Notes: a model not told the origin generated them from the letters alone. 64,000 bases of DNA from Microbacterium sp. 70-16 (GCF_001898315.1 NZ_MKTQ01000029.1:173402-237401), one strand, 5' to 3'; counted from the first letter of the stretch, positions 47,009-57,253 are shown. Numbers and translations are program-made.

Positions 47009-49032
47009 GACGCGGGGCCTCCGACCTCGGGGGCGCCCTCATCGGTCGCGGCCTGCTCGAACTGCGACCGGTAGAGCCGCCAGTAGGCGCCCTCGGCCGC
47101 GATGAGCTGCTCGTGCGTGCCCTTCTCGACGATGTCGCCGTGCTCCATCACGAGGATCAGGTCGGCGTCGCGGATCGTGGACAGACGGTGCGCGATCACG
47201 AACGAGGTGCGTCCTTCGCGCAGCGCCGCCATCGCGTGTTGCAGCAGCAGTTCGGTGCGGGTGTCGACCGAGCTCGTCGCCTCGTCGAGGATCAGCACGC
47301 TCGGGGATGCCACGAACGCGCGCGCGATCGTGATGAGCTGCTTCTCTCCGGCCGACACGTTCGCGGCATCCTCATCGAGGACCGTGTCGTAGCCGTCGGG
47401 CAGCGAGTGCACGAACCGGTCGACGCGCGTCGCCACGGCCGCTGCGACGATCTCGTCGTCGGTCGCGCTCTGCTTGCCGTAGCGGATGTTCTCGCGGATC
47501 GAACCGGCGAACAGCCACGGGTCCTGCAGCACCATGCCGGTGCGCGAGCGCACGTCGTCGCGGGTGAGCTCGGCGATGTCCTGCCCGTCGAGCAGGATCC
47601 GGCCGCCGTCCAGCTCGTAGAAGCGCATCAGCAGATTGACGAGCGTCGTCTTGCCGGCGCCCGTGGGGCCGACGATCGCGACCGTCTGGCCGGGCTCGAC
47701 GCGGAACGACAGGTCACGGATGAGCGGCTTGTCGGGCGAGTAGCTGAAGGCGACGTGCTCGAACTCGATGACGCCGCGGCCGTCCGCCAGAGCGGGCGCG
47801 TCCGGGGCATCCGGGTCTTGCTCGTCTTCGTCGAGCAGCTGGAACACCCGCTCGGCAGAGGCGGTGCCCGACTGGACGACCGCCGCCATGCCGCCGAGCT
47901 CGGACAGCGGCTGCGTGAACTGTTGCGAGTACTGGATGAACGCCTGCACATCACCGAGGCGGAGCTGACCGGATGCCACCATGAGCCCACCCAGCACGGC
48001 GATGCCGACGTAGCTGAGCGATCCGATGAACATCATGGCGGGCATCATGAGGCCGGAGAGGAACTGCGCCTTGAACGCCGCCTGGTAGAGCTCTTCGTTC
48101 TCGTCCTGGAACTTCTCGCGCGAGTCCTTCTCACGGCCGTACACCCGCACGAGGGCGTGACCCGAGAACGACTCCTCGACGCGGGCGTTGAGCCGGCCGA
48201 CCTTGCGCCACTGCGTCGCGAAGGCCTTCTGCGACTTCGGCCCGATGATGCCGAACACGACCGCCATCAGCGGAAGGGCAACGAGCGCGACGAGCGCGAG
48301 CTGCCACGAGATCGAGAACATCATGACGAGCACGCCGACGACGGTGAGCACATTCGTGAGGGCGGTCGACAGCGATTGCTGCATCGTCTGGGTGATGTTG
48401 TCGATGTCGTTCGTCACGCGCGAGATCAGCTCACCGCGCTGCACCTTGTCGAAGTACGACAGCGGCAGGCGGTTGATCTTCGCCTCGACGTCTTCACGCA
48501 GGCGCCACATCGTGCGCACCATGATGACGTTGATGACGTAGCCCTGCACCCAGGTCAGCAGCGCCGACGCGACGTAGATGGCGAGCACGGCCGTGACGAC
48601 CCAGCGGAGGCGGTCGAAGTCGACGCCGGCGCCCACCTGGAAGTCGCCCATCGCGGCGACCATGTTCGCGATGTCGGTCTGTCCGGCGCCGCGGAGGGCC
48701 TCGACGACCTGCTCCTGCGACGTGCCGGCGGGGAACTGCCCACCGAGGGATGCCGAGACGACGCCCTCGAAGATGATGTTCGTCGCTTCGCCGAGAACCT
48801 TGGGTGCGATGACGGCGAGCACGACGCCGATCGCGCCGAGCAGCGAGACGAACGCGAACGCCCACTTGTACGGCCCGAGCAGGCCGATCATGCGGACGAA
48901 GCTGCGGCGGAAGTCGCCCGCCTTGCCGGGGGCGACCGAGTCCCAGTCGCCGGACGTCCGGCGCGCCTCTTCGGCGAGCTCGAGCTCGTAGCGCTCTTCC
49001 TCTGAAAGTGCGGCAGTGTCAGGAACACTCAT
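47005..49032 (-). CDS. ABC exporter, fused TMD-NBD
   Basis: VAIVGPTGAGKTTLVNLLMRFY...SAGEKQLITIARAFVASPSVLILDEATSSVDTRTE. Confidence 0.95.
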   Translation of the reverse strand: MSVPDTAALSEEERYELELAEEARRTSGDWDSVAPGKAGDFRRSFVRMIGLLGPYKWAFAFVSLLGAIGVVLAVIAPKVLGEATNIIFEGVVSASLGGQFPAGTSQEQVVEALRGAGQTDIANMVAAMGDFQVGAGVDFDRLRWVVTAVLAIYVASALLTWVQGYVINVIMVRTMWRLREDVEAKINRLPLSYFDKVQRGELISRVTNDIDNITQTMQQSLSTALTNVLTVVGVLVMMFSISWQLALVALVALPLMAVVFGIIGPKSQKAFATQWRKVGRLNARVEESFSGHALVRVYGREKDSREKFQDENEELYQAAFKAQFLSGLMMPAMMFIGSLSYVGIAVLGGLMVASGQLRLGDVQAFIQYSQQFTQPLSELGGMAAVVQSGTASAERVFQLLDEDEQDPDAPDAPALADGRGVIEFEHVAFSYSPDKPLIRDLSFRVEPGQTVAIVGPTGAGKTTLVNLLMRFYELDGGRILLDGQDIAELTRDDVRSRTGMVLQDPWLFAGSIRENIRYGKQSATDDEIVAAAVATRVDRFVHSLPDGYDTVLDEDAANVSAGEKQLITIARAFVASPSVLILDEATSSVDTRTELLLQHAMAALREGRTSFVIAHRLSTIRDADLILVMEHGDIVEKGTHEQLIAAEGAYWRLYRSQFEQAATDEGAPEVGGPAS

Positions 49033-50774
49033 GCGTCCACCCCCAGCTGCGACTCGACGATCTCGCGGTAGGTCTCGTTGCCGGCCAGCAGCTCGGCGTG
49101 CGTGCCCGACCCGACGAGTTTGCCGTCGTCGAGCACGATGATGCGGTCGGCGTCGGTGATCGTCGAGATGCGCTGCGCGACGACGATCTTGGTGACGTGT
49201 GGCAACTCTCTCCAGAGGGCTTGGCGCAATCGGGCATCCGTTGCGACGTCGAGGGCCGAGAACGAGTCGTCGAAGACGAGGATCTCGGGCCGGTGCGCGA
49301 TCGCCCGCGCGATCGACAGGCGCTGGCGCTGGCCGCCCGACACGTTGCTGCCGCCCTGAGCGATGCGGGCGTCGAGACCGCGCTTGCCCGACGCGTCGTC
49401 GCCCATCTCGGCGACGAAGTCGCGGCCCTGAGCGATCTCGAGCGCATGCCAGAGCTCGTCGTCGGTCGCGTCTTCACGGCCGAAGCGCAGGTTGGATGCC
49501 ACGGTGCCGCTGAACAGGAACGCGCGCTGCGGCACGTAGCCGATGCCCTGCCACATGACGTCGAGGTCGGCCTCGCGCACATCTACTCCCCCGACGCGTA
49601 CGGCGCCGCCGGTCACGTCGAACAGGCGCGGGATGAGCGAGACGAGCGTCGTCTTGCCTGAGCCGGTCGATCCGACGATCGCGACCGTCTGACCGGGCTC
49701 GGCGCGGAACGAGATGCCCTGCAGCACGGGCGCCTCGGCGCCCGGGTAGGTGAACGAGACATCGTCGAACTCGACGGTGCCCGCGGCGGGGAACTGCGTG
49801 ACGGGGTGCTCGGGCCGCACGAGTGCATCCTGCGAGTCGAGCACTTCGCCGATGCGGTCGGCCGAGACGGCGGCGCGCGGGATCATGATCGTCATGAACG
49901 TCGCCATGAGCACGCCCATCAGAATCTGACCGACGTACTGCATGAAGGCGAACAAGGTGCCGATTTCGACGTGGCCCGCATCGACCTGGATGCCGCCGAA
50001 CCAGATCACCCCGACGACGGTGACGTTGAGCACGAGCATCGCGAGCGGGAACATGATCACGAACAGCGACCCGACCCTGCGGCCGACGACCATGATGTCG
50101 GTGTTCGCGACGCGGAACCGGGCCTCTTCGATGCGCTCGCGGACGAAGGCGCGCACGACGCGGACGCCGGTCAGCTGCTCGCGCATGACGCGGTTCACGT
50201 CGTCGAGGCGCACCTGGTACTCGCGGAACAGCGGCACCATCCGGCCGATGATCAGGCCCGCGATCAGCAGCAGCGCGGGCACGGCGATGCCGATCAGCCA
50301 ACTGAGTCCGACATCCTGCTGCAGCGCCATGATGATGCCGCCGATCGCCAGCAGCGGCGCGGTCACGAGCATCGTGGCGCCCATCATGGCGAGCATCTGC
50401 ACCTGCTGCACGTCGTTCGTGTTGCGGGTGATGAGCGTGCCGGCACCGAACGACGACACCTCGCGCTCAGAGAATCCGCTCACCTTGTCGAAGACGTCGC
50501 GACGGATGTCACGGCCCGCGCTCATCGCCGAGCGGGCCGCGAAGTACGTCGCGATGATGGATGCCACGATCTGGCCGAGGGCGATCGTGAGCATGAATGC
50601 ACCGCGCGACCAGATGTAGCCGGTGTCGCCCGTGGCGACGCCCTTGTCGATGATGTCGGCGTTCAGTCGTGGCAGGTACAGGGAGGCCATCGCGGAGGCG
50701 AACTGGAAGACCAGCACCCCCAGCAGCCACCATTTATACGTCCACAGATAGCGGACCAGGAGCTTTCCGAGCAT
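49029..50774 (-). CDS. ABC exporter, fused TMD-NBD (heterodimer partner)
   Basis: VAIVGSTGSGKTTLVSLIPRLFDV...SGGQRQRLSIARAIAHRPEILVFDDSFSALDVATD; overlaps partner gene. Confidence 0.95.
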   Translation of the reverse strand: MLGKLLVRYLWTYKWWLLGVLVFQFASAMASLYLPRLNADIIDKGVATGDTGYIWSRGAFMLTIALGQIVASIIATYFAARSAMSAGRDIRRDVFDKVSGFSEREVSSFGAGTLITRNTNDVQQVQMLAMMGATMLVTAPLLAIGGIIMALQQDVGLSWLIGIAVPALLLIAGLIIGRMVPLFREYQVRLDDVNRVMREQLTGVRVVRAFVRERIEEARFRVANTDIMVVGRRVGSLFVIMFPLAMLVLNVTVVGVIWFGGIQVDAGHVEIGTLFAFMQYVGQILMGVLMATFMTIMIPRAAVSADRIGEVLDSQDALVRPEHPVTQFPAAGTVEFDDVSFTYPGAEAPVLQGISFRAEPGQTVAIVGSTGSGKTTLVSLIPRLFDVTGGAVRVGGVDVREADLDVMWQGIGYVPQRAFLFSGTVASNLRFGREDATDDELWHALEIAQGRDFVAEMGDDASGKRGLDARIAQGGSNVSGGQRQRLSIARAIAHRPEILVFDDSFSALDVATDARLRQALWRELPHVTKIVVAQRISTITDADRIIVLDDGKLVGSGTHAELLAGNETYREIVESQLGVDA

Positions 50775-50955
50775 GCGACATCTTCCGTAACAATCGGCGC
50801 GAACGGTCCATGCTAACGCCGACGTGTGACATCGCTATGTCAGGCCTGCGCCGTGACGGCGCCGGCATCGCGCACCTCGATCGCCGACCGACTGACAACC
50901 GATCGACCAGGTGTCGGCGACGCGAGCACGTGCGGCGCGCTCCGACCCGCGCGAC

Positions 50956-52128
50956 TCAGACCGCTGCGGCCTCGCGCACGGTGTGACCGAGCGTGCGCAC
51001 GACCTGCTCGAGGATCGGGCGGGGCGTCGCGAAGATGAGCCGCGCGTGGCCCGCGCCGACGGCGCCGCACCGCGTGCCGTCGGTCAGTGTGATGCCCGCC
51101 TCGCGGTCGAAGAACTCCGTCGGCTGGTCGCCGAGGCCTAGCGCGCGGAAGTCGATCCAGCCGACATAGGTGCCCTCGGGCACAGGCATCCAGGCGCCGG
51201 GGGTCTCTTCGGCGAGCAGCTCGATCAGGCGGTCGCGGTTGCCCTGCAGGTACGCCACGACGTCAGCCAGCCACGCGTCGCCCTCGCGGAACGCGACGCT
51301 GTTCGCGATCGCGCCGAGGTTGCTCGTGCCGTGGCCCGAGAACGGTCCGATGCGCTGCCACGTCTCACGATCGCGGTCGCTCGAGAGCACGAGCTGCGCG
51401 CACTTGAGGCCGGGCAGGTTCCACGCCTTCGACGCGCTCATCGCCGTGATCGTGTGCTGCGCGGCGGCCTCGGACACCGTCGCGTACGGGATGTGCACCG
51501 ATCCCGGATAGACCAGCGGCGCCCAGATCTCGTCGGAGAACACGCGCCCGCCGTTGCGCTCGACGACTTCGGCGATGCCCTCGAGCTCGGCCCGCGTGAG
51601 GACGCGTCCGACGGGGTTGTAGGGGTTGCACAGCAGCAGCAGGCCGCCGCCGCCGTCGAACGCGCGCTGCAGCGCGTCGAGGTCGAACTCGTAGCGGCCG
51701 TCGCGGATCTCGAGTGGCATCTCGATGACCTCGCGCCCACGCATCGGCGGCACCGTCAGGAACGGCATATACGAGGGCGTCGGCACGATGACCTTCGACC
51801 CCGGCGCCGAGCAGTGCTCCATCGCGAGCTCGAGACCCATGATCACATCCGGGATCGGCCACACGTCCGCCGGCGCGGCCGCCCATCCGTACTTGCGCTC
51901 GAGGAAGGACGCCGTCGCTTCGGACAGGTCGGCGGAGATGCGCTGGGGCATGTAGCCGAACGAGCCGTCGTCGACCGCCCGGTGCAGCGCCGCGGTGATG
52001 CGCGGATCGATGCCGAAGTCCATCTCGGCGACGAACGCGCCGATGTTCGCCGCCGACCACTTGGATGCGCCCGTCGCACGGAGGGCTTCGATCGTGGTGG
52101 CATCGATGCGACGTGCGAACTCAGTCAT
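50956..52128 (-). CDS. Class I/II aminotransferase, PatB/MalY (C-S lyase) type
   Basis: MDFGIDPRITAALHRAVDDGSFGYMPQ...LLLLCNPYNPVGRVLTRAELEGIAEVVERNGGRVFSDEIWAPLVYPG...SASKAWNLPGLKCAQLVL. Confidence 0.9.
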   Translation of the reverse strand: MTEFARRIDATTIEALRATGASKWSAANIGAFVAEMDFGIDPRITAALHRAVDDGSFGYMPQRISADLSEATASFLERKYGWAAAPADVWPIPDVIMGLELAMEHCSAPGSKVIVPTPSYMPFLTVPPMRGREVIEMPLEIRDGRYEFDLDALQRAFDGGGGLLLLCNPYNPVGRVLTRAELEGIAEVVERNGGRVFSDEIWAPLVYPGSVHIPYATVSEAAAQHTITAMSASKAWNLPGLKCAQLVLSSDRDRETWQRIGPFSGHGTSNLGAIANSVAFREGDAWLADVVAYLQGNRDRLIELLAEETPGAWMPVPEGTYVGWIDFRALGLGDQPTEFFDREAGITLTDGTRCGAVGAGHARLIFATPRPILEQVVRTLGHTVREAAAV

Positions 52129-52157
52129 GCTCTTCAGGATAGGCGGCAACGAGAAAA

Positions 52158-52176
52158 CCCCCGTCGGTGACGGGGG
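52158..52176 (-). terminator. Terminator downstream of tRNA-Met
   Basis: Minus strand CCCCCGTC-ACC-GACGGGGG followed by TTTT. Confidence 0.85.
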
Positions 52177-52186
52177 CCTCATCCTG

Positions 52187-52260
52187 TAGCGGGAGCGGGG
52201 CTTGAACCCGCGACCTCACGATTATGAGTCGTGCGCTCTCACCAACTGAGCTACCCCGCC
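52187..52260 (-). tRNA. tRNA-Met (CAT)
   Basis: GGCGGGGTAGCTCAGTTGGTGAGAGCGCACGACTCATAATCGTGAGGTCGCGGGTTCAAGCCCCGCTCCCGCTA; anticodon CAT. Confidence 0.93.
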
Positions 52261-52295
52261 GCGCTGCACCCACACGGCGAGATGTGGATGCTGCG

Positions 52296-52367
52296 AGCCC
52301 CGAGTCAGGATTGAACTGACGACCCCTTCCTTACCATGGAAGTGCTCTGCCACTGAGCTATCGGGGC
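52296..52367 (-). tRNA. tRNA-Thr (GGT)
   Basis: GCCCCGATAGCTCAGTGGCAGAGCACTTCCATGGTAAGGAAGGGGTCGTCAGTTCAATCCTGACTCGGGGCT; anticodon GGT. Confidence 0.95.
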
Positions 52368-52429
52368 GTGCTGCCCGCGCGCGGGCAACTAGAAGAGGAT
52401 ACCAGAGCCGAGGCATCCCGCTGAACCGA

Positions 52430-53755
52430 TCAACCCACGGTGTGGGTGCCCGTGGTGTGCTCGTACATCCACGGGATCGGGTCGGTGTGGGTCGTGCCGC
52501 CGAGCAGCACCTCGAAGTGCAGGTGCGGCCCCGTGGCCTTGCCGGTCTGACCGACGTTGCCGATGACCTGACCCGCCGTGACGGTGTCGCCGGCCGAGAC
52601 GGTCAGCGATCCGTACTGCATGTGCGCGTAGCGCGTCGAGACGAGCTGGCCGTCGATGATGTGGTCGACGACGACGGTCACACCGTAGTCACCACCCGCC
52701 TCGGTCGCGATGCGCACGGTGCCCGCGGCGATCACGTGGACCTCGGCGCCCAGGCCCGGCGTCAGGTCGACACCGCGGTGCGGCGTCGAGAACTGCGACA
52801 GGTACGTGTTCGAGCCGTAGGCGGCCGAGATCGGCACACCGACGGGGAACGGCCACTGGATGATGCCGCTCGGGTCGTTGACCCAGGTGCCGGCGAACTC
52901 GGTGACACCGGAGTCGGCGGCGATGTCGGCCATGGATGCCACGTCGTACGACTCCGTGCGGTCGAGCGCGGTGACGTCGTTCGCGCCGCTCGCGACGAAA
53001 GCCTGGATCTCGCCGTCGTCGGTCGACGATGCCGCCGTGATATCGGCCGTGACGGTATCGGTCGACGTGAGCGCCGCCGCAGTCGTCGTCGTGCCGATCG
53101 CGAGCAATCCGACAGCGGTCATGACGCCGATCGAGAACGACGCAGCCGTGATGCGCTGGGCGATGATGCGGCCACGACGGCGCGGTGCGACGTGCGGTGC
53201 GGCTTCGGACGCCTCGGCGGCCGGCTCCGCCACAGGCGCGGGCGACTGGATCGGGGTCTCACCCGTGAACGAGAACAGCCGTGCGGCGAACTCGAACTCG
53301 TCGAGGTCGCGCTTCGACTCGGCGCGGAACGCAGCGCCGGGCGCGGCAGCGGGGTCATCCGTCAACGGTGCGACCTCGACCGGGGCCGGCTCGGGCTGCA
53401 CGGCGACCTGGTCGGCCTGCTCTGTCTGCGCGGCAACCTCGGCGAACACCGCATCGGCCGCCCGGCGCAGGCGGCGGCGCGACGTGAGATCAGGCTGCGC
53501 ACCGACCGACTCCGCCATGATGGCGGCGGCGACATCGGCGACGACCGTCTCGGCCAGCGACGGCACGGATGCCGCAGGGGCCGTGTGCCCGGCAGGCTCA
53601 GATTCGACAGCCTCGGCCGCGAGGGCCTCGGCCGCGCGGCGGCGACGCAGTTCGGCCCGCGTCAGGACGCCCGTCTCCGGCGCATCAGGCGCGGAGGGTC
53701 CACGGTCGTCGCGGTGCGTAGGCACAGCGTCGGCCTGGGGGGCGTCGAGGGTCAA
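52430..53755 (-). CDS. M23-family metallopeptidase with long N-terminal region and TM anchor
   Basis: HRGVDLTPGLGAEVHVIAAGTVRIATEAGGDYGVTVVVDHIIDGQLVSTRYAHMQYGSLTVSAGDTVTAGQVIGNVGQTGKATGPHLHFEVLLGG. Confidence 0.93.
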   Translation of the reverse strand: MTLDAPQADAVPTHRDDRGPSAPDAPETGVLTRAELRRRRAAEALAAEAVESEPAGHTAPAASVPSLAETVVADVAAAIMAESVGAQPDLTSRRRLRRAADAVFAEVAAQTEQADQVAVQPEPAPVEVAPLTDDPAAAPGAAFRAESKRDLDEFEFAARLFSFTGETPIQSPAPVAEPAAEASEAAPHVAPRRRGRIIAQRITAASFSIGVMTAVGLLAIGTTTTAAALTSTDTVTADITAASSTDDGEIQAFVASGANDVTALDRTESYDVASMADIAADSGVTEFAGTWVNDPSGIIQWPFPVGVPISAAYGSNTYLSQFSTPHRGVDLTPGLGAEVHVIAAGTVRIATEAGGDYGVTVVVDHIIDGQLVSTRYAHMQYGSLTVSAGDTVTAGQVIGNVGQTGKATGPHLHFEVLLGGTTHTDPIPWMYEHTTGTHTVG

Positions 53756-53901
53756 ATCGGGAACTCTCGTCCGGGCGCTCTAGCAGGGGGGACCGTGGAG
53801 CGGCGTCGTACGTTCGGGCTGTCGTCACCCTCGCCGTTCGGGCGACAAAGATAACGATCGGGTAAACACTACTCCCCCTCACCTGGGAATGGCGTGATCC
53901 C

Positions 53902-54693
53902 TCACTGATATATCGCCGCGTGGAGTCGAGGGAACAGCTGAGGACCGGCCGCAATCGTCATCGCCCGACCAGGCCGATCGCCCGGTTCGCCCCCGACCAT
54001 CCCGCCCGCCTCGCTGACCAGCAGGGCGCCAGCGGCGTGGTCCCACGGGTGCAGGCCGCGCTCGAAGTATCCGTCGAGGCGCCCGGCCGCGACATAGGCG
54101 AGGTCGAGCGACGCCGCGCCGGCGCGGCGCAGGTCGCGGGCGATCGGCATGACCTTGCGCACCCGCTCGAGGTCTCCCGCGTGGGTCGCGGGGTCGTAGC
54201 CGAATCCGGTGGCCAGCAGCGCCCCGGCATCCGTCACCGTCGACACGGCGAGGCGCTGGTCGCCCAGCCACGCGCCCGATCCGCGCGCCGCGCGGAACAG
54301 CTCGCCGAGCATCGGCGTGAACACGACGCCGACCTGCGCCGTCCACTCCTCGGGCGTCGGCTCGCCGGTGACCGCCGCGATCGAGACGGCGTAGTGCGGG
54401 ATGCCGTAGGCGTAGTTGACCGTGCCGTCGATCGGGTCGACGACCCACGTCACCTCGCTCGAGCCGCGCTCGGCGCCCGACTCTTCGCCGAGGAACCCGT
54501 CTTCGGGGCGCGCCTCGGCCAGACGCGCTCGGATCAGCTGCTCGACCTCGCGGTCGGCATCGGTCACGATGTCGGCCAGCGCCGACTTCGTCGCGGCGAT
54601 GCGCACGCCCTCCTCGCGGCGGCGACGCGCGAGCGCCCCGGCCTCACGAGCGATCTGTTCGGCCAGCTGCAGGAGTTCCGGGGCATCCACCAT
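53902..54693 (-). CDS. Inositol monophosphatase family protein
   Basis: DIVTDADREVEQLIRARL...FLGEESG...TWVVDPIDGTVNYAYGIPHYAVSIA...HPWDHAAGALLVSEAGG. Confidence 0.94.
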   Translation of the reverse strand: MVDAPELLQLAEQIAREAGALARRRREEGVRIAATKSALADIVTDADREVEQLIRARLAEARPEDGFLGEESGAERGSSEVTWVVDPIDGTVNYAYGIPHYAVSIAAVTGEPTPEEWTAQVGVVFTPMLGELFRAARGSGAWLGDQRLAVSTVTDAGALLATGFGYDPATHAGDLERVRKVMPIARDLRRAGAASLDLAYVAAGRLDGYFERGLHPWDHAAGALLVSEAGGMVGGEPGDRPGRAMTIAAGPQLFPRLHAAIYQ

Positions 54694-54725
54694 GTCTCCA
54701 CGCTAACGCCCACTACCGTGAGCGT

Positions 54726-56309
54726 ATGACCGAGATCTACGACGCCGTGATCGTCGGCGGAGGTCACAACGCCCTCGTCGCCGCCGCCTACCTCGCCCGC
54801 GCCGGTCGGCGTGCCGTCGTGCTGGAGCGGCTGGACCATCTGGGCGGCGCCGCCGTCTCGGAGCGACCGTGGGAGGGGGTGGATGCCCGGCTCTCGCGCT
54901 ACTCGTATCTCGTGAGCCTGCTGCCGCGCACGATCATCGACGACCTGGATCTGCGGCTCGACCTGCGCCGCCGCCGCTACTCCTCTTATACGCCCGACCC
55001 GGCCGACCCGACGCGGGGCATCCTCGTCGATGGCGGCGACGGAGCGGCGACAACGGCGAGCTTCGTGCGCACGACCGGCGACGCGCGCGAGGCCGAGCGC
55101 TTCGCGGAGCTCTCCGACCGCCTGCTGCCGCTCGCGGGCGCCGTCTTCCCGACGGTGACCGAGCCGCTGCGGCGCGAGAGCGAGATGCGCGCGCTCGTGC
55201 GCGACGGCGACCTGTGGGAGTCGCTCGTGCAGCGACCGCTCGGCGGACTGCTGCGCTCGTCGCTCGAGTCCGACATCGCCCGTGGCATCGCCCTGACCGA
55301 CGGACTCATCGGCACGTTCGCGTCGGCGGACGACGCGTCACTGCGGCAGAACCGCTGCTTCCTGTACCACGTGATCGGCGGCGGCACGGGCGACTGGGAC
55401 GTGCCGGTGGGCGGCATGGGCCAGGTCAGCGGCGGCCTCGAGCGCACGGCGCGCGCGGCGGGAGCCGAATTGCGCACAGGCGCCGAGGTGACCTCGGTCG
55501 ACCCCGACGGGGCGGTGACTCTGGCGGATGGCACGCGGGTGGCCGGGCGGCTGGTGCTGAGCGGGGTCGGCCCGGCTGTGCTACAGCGGCTGTTGGCCGC
55601 CGCGGATGGTCGGAAAGCAGGCTCGATTGCGGCACAGGCCGCGCCCGAGGGCGCCCAGGTCAAGATCAACCTGCTTTTGAGTCGCCTGCCGCGCCTGCGC
55701 GACGCGGCGGTGCACCCCGAAGCCGCCTTCGGCGGCACCTTCCACATCAACGAGACGATGACCCAGCTCGACGCGGCGCACGCCGCGGCATCCGCGGGCC
55801 GCATCCCCGACCCGCTGCCGGCGGAGATCTACTGCCACTCGCTGACGGATCCGTCGATCCTGGGGCCCGAACTGCAGGCATCCGGCGCACAGACCCTCAC
55901 CCTGTTCGGCCTGCAGGTGCCGCACCGACTGGTGACGGATGCCCCGGATGCCGATGCACTGCGAGACGAGCTGCTGGCGGCAGCACAGGCATCCCTCGAC
56001 TCGGTCCTCGCCGAGCCGATCGCCGACGTCGTCTACCGGGCGCCCGACGGCAGCGCCTGCATCGAGGCGCGGACGACGGCCGACCTCGAGGAGTCGCTGG
56101 GGATGGTCGGCGGCGACATCTTCCACGGGCCGCTCGACTGGCCGTGGGCCGGCGACGACGAGCCGCTCGAGACTCCGGCGCAGCGCTGGGGCGTGGCGAC
56201 CGAGCACGCGCGTGTGCTGGTGTGCGGCTCGGGCGCGCGCCGCGGCGGCGCCGTCAGTGGCATCGGCGGCCACAACGCCGCGATGGCTGCGCTCGAGCTC
56301 CTGGGGTGA
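54726..56309 (+). CDS. Phytoene-desaturase-type FAD-dependent oxidoreductase
   Basis: YDAVIVGGGHNALVAAAYLARAGRRAVVLERLDHLGGAAVSERPWEGVDARLSRYSYLVSLLP...VCGSGARRGGAVSGIGGHNAA. Confidence 0.9.
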   Translation: MTEIYDAVIVGGGHNALVAAAYLARAGRRAVVLERLDHLGGAAVSERPWEGVDARLSRYSYLVSLLPRTIIDDLDLRLDLRRRRYSSYTPDPADPTRGILVDGGDGAATTASFVRTTGDAREAERFAELSDRLLPLAGAVFPTVTEPLRRESEMRALVRDGDLWESLVQRPLGGLLRSSLESDIARGIALTDGLIGTFASADDASLRQNRCFLYHVIGGGTGDWDVPVGGMGQVSGGLERTARAAGAELRTGAEVTSVDPDGAVTLADGTRVAGRLVLSGVGPAVLQRLLAAADGRKAGSIAAQAAPEGAQVKINLLLSRLPRLRDAAVHPEAAFGGTFHINETMTQLDAAHAAASAGRIPDPLPAEIYCHSLTDPSILGPELQASGAQTLTLFGLQVPHRLVTDAPDADALRDELLAAAQASLDSVLAEPIADVVYRAPDGSACIEARTTADLEESLGMVGGDIFHGPLDWPWAGDDEPLETPAQRWGVATEHARVLVCGSGARRGGAVSGIGGHNAAMAALELLG

Positions 56310-56320
56310 GGCGGGGCCGC

Positions 56321-57253
56321 CTACTGCTGGGGCGGAACCGGAGGAGCCGGGGGCGCCGGCGGGTAGCCCTGGTAGCCGGGCGCGACCGGCGGGGTAGCCT
56401 GCGCGGGCTGTGCGGCAGGCGCGGCAGCCGGCCCAGCGGCCGCAGGCGCGGCAGCCGCGGCATCCGCCGGCAGCGCGCCAGCGGGCTGCGGATAGGTGGG
56501 ATGCCCCGTGTAGTACGCGTTCCAGTCGGGCGAGCCGTCGGGCAGCGCGGGCAGAGGCGTGACGCGGTCGGCGAACGTCGGCCACTGCGTCGCCACGGGG
56601 GCCGGCGAGTAGTACGCCGCTGGCGCGACCGGGCGTGGCTTCTTCGGCGCGAACAGGGCGTTCACCAGCGGCAGCAGCGCCGTGCCGACCGCGGCGAGGA
56701 TCGCCAGGGCGACTACGACGCGCCAGTACAGGGCGCGGTAGTCGATGAACTCCTCGGTCATGATCGGCAGCACCAGCATGATGGCGAGGATCACGACGAG
56801 CCCGATCGTGACGTACGCGACGATCGTCGTGAAGGTCGTCTGGTGGCGCTCGTATGCCTTGATGAACAGGCGCACGTGCAGCACCGCGGCCTGGATGATC
56901 AGCACGATCACGAGAAACTTGAAGAACCGTTCGGCACCGATGCCGTAGTAGCCGGTCGTCGGCATCCAGATCATGAATGCGCCGATCAGCAGGATCAGCA
57001 CCCACGACACCATGCTCGTCAGCGCGAACCACGCGGGGCGGCGCGGGGCGAGGTTCGCCTCGAGGATCGCGACTCCGGCGAACCCGGCCAGCAGCAGGAT
57101 CGTCATGAACGCCTTGCCGACGATGCCGTTCTCGTCGCCGATGAGCACCCATACGACGCAGACGAGGGCCGCCGCGATGAGGGCGCCGATCGCGACCCAG
57201 ATCGAAGCACGGAGGATCCGGTTGGACTCCGGTGAGGTGATCGGCTGCGTCAT
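56321..57253 (-). CDS. Multi-pass membrane protein with Pro/Ala-rich C-terminal tail
   Basis: Several hydrophobic helices and a PAAPAAQPAQATPPVAPGYQGYPPAPPAPPVPPQQ tail; function not assigned. Confidence 0.8.
   Translation of the reverse strand: MTQPITSPESNRILRASIWVAIGALIAAALVCVVWVLIGDENGIVGKAFMTILLLAGFAGVAILEANLAPRRPAWFALTSMVSWVLILLIGAFMIWMPTTGYYGIGAERFFKFLVIVLIIQAAVLHVRLFIKAYERHQTTFTTIVAYVTIGLVVILAIMLVLPIMTEEFIDYRALYWRVVVALAILAAVGTALLPLVNALFAPKKPRPVAPAAYYSPAPVATQWPTFADRVTPLPALPDGSPDWNAYYTGHPTYPQPAGALPADAAAAAPAAAGPAAAPAAQPAQATPPVAPGYQGYPPAPPAPPVPPQQ

Noticed and set aside
47005-50774. Tandem ABC exporters as an antibiotic-resistance island
   Set aside because: Standard heterodimeric exporter pair; GGATGCC motif density and GC look native, with no mobile signatures.
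52187-52367. tRNA-Met/tRNA-Thr pair as an integration hotspot
   Set aside because: No integrase, truncated tRNA copy or composition shift adjacent.
53756-53880. ydaO-type c-di-AMP riboswitch upstream of the M23 peptidase
   Set aside because: Position is suggestive, but I could not match the full conserved core; left as a search to run.
54869-57235. 788-aa plus-strand ORF across the desaturase gene and a minus-strand membrane protein gene
   Set aside because: Arg/Gly-rich off-frame translation; spans two genes on opposite strands.
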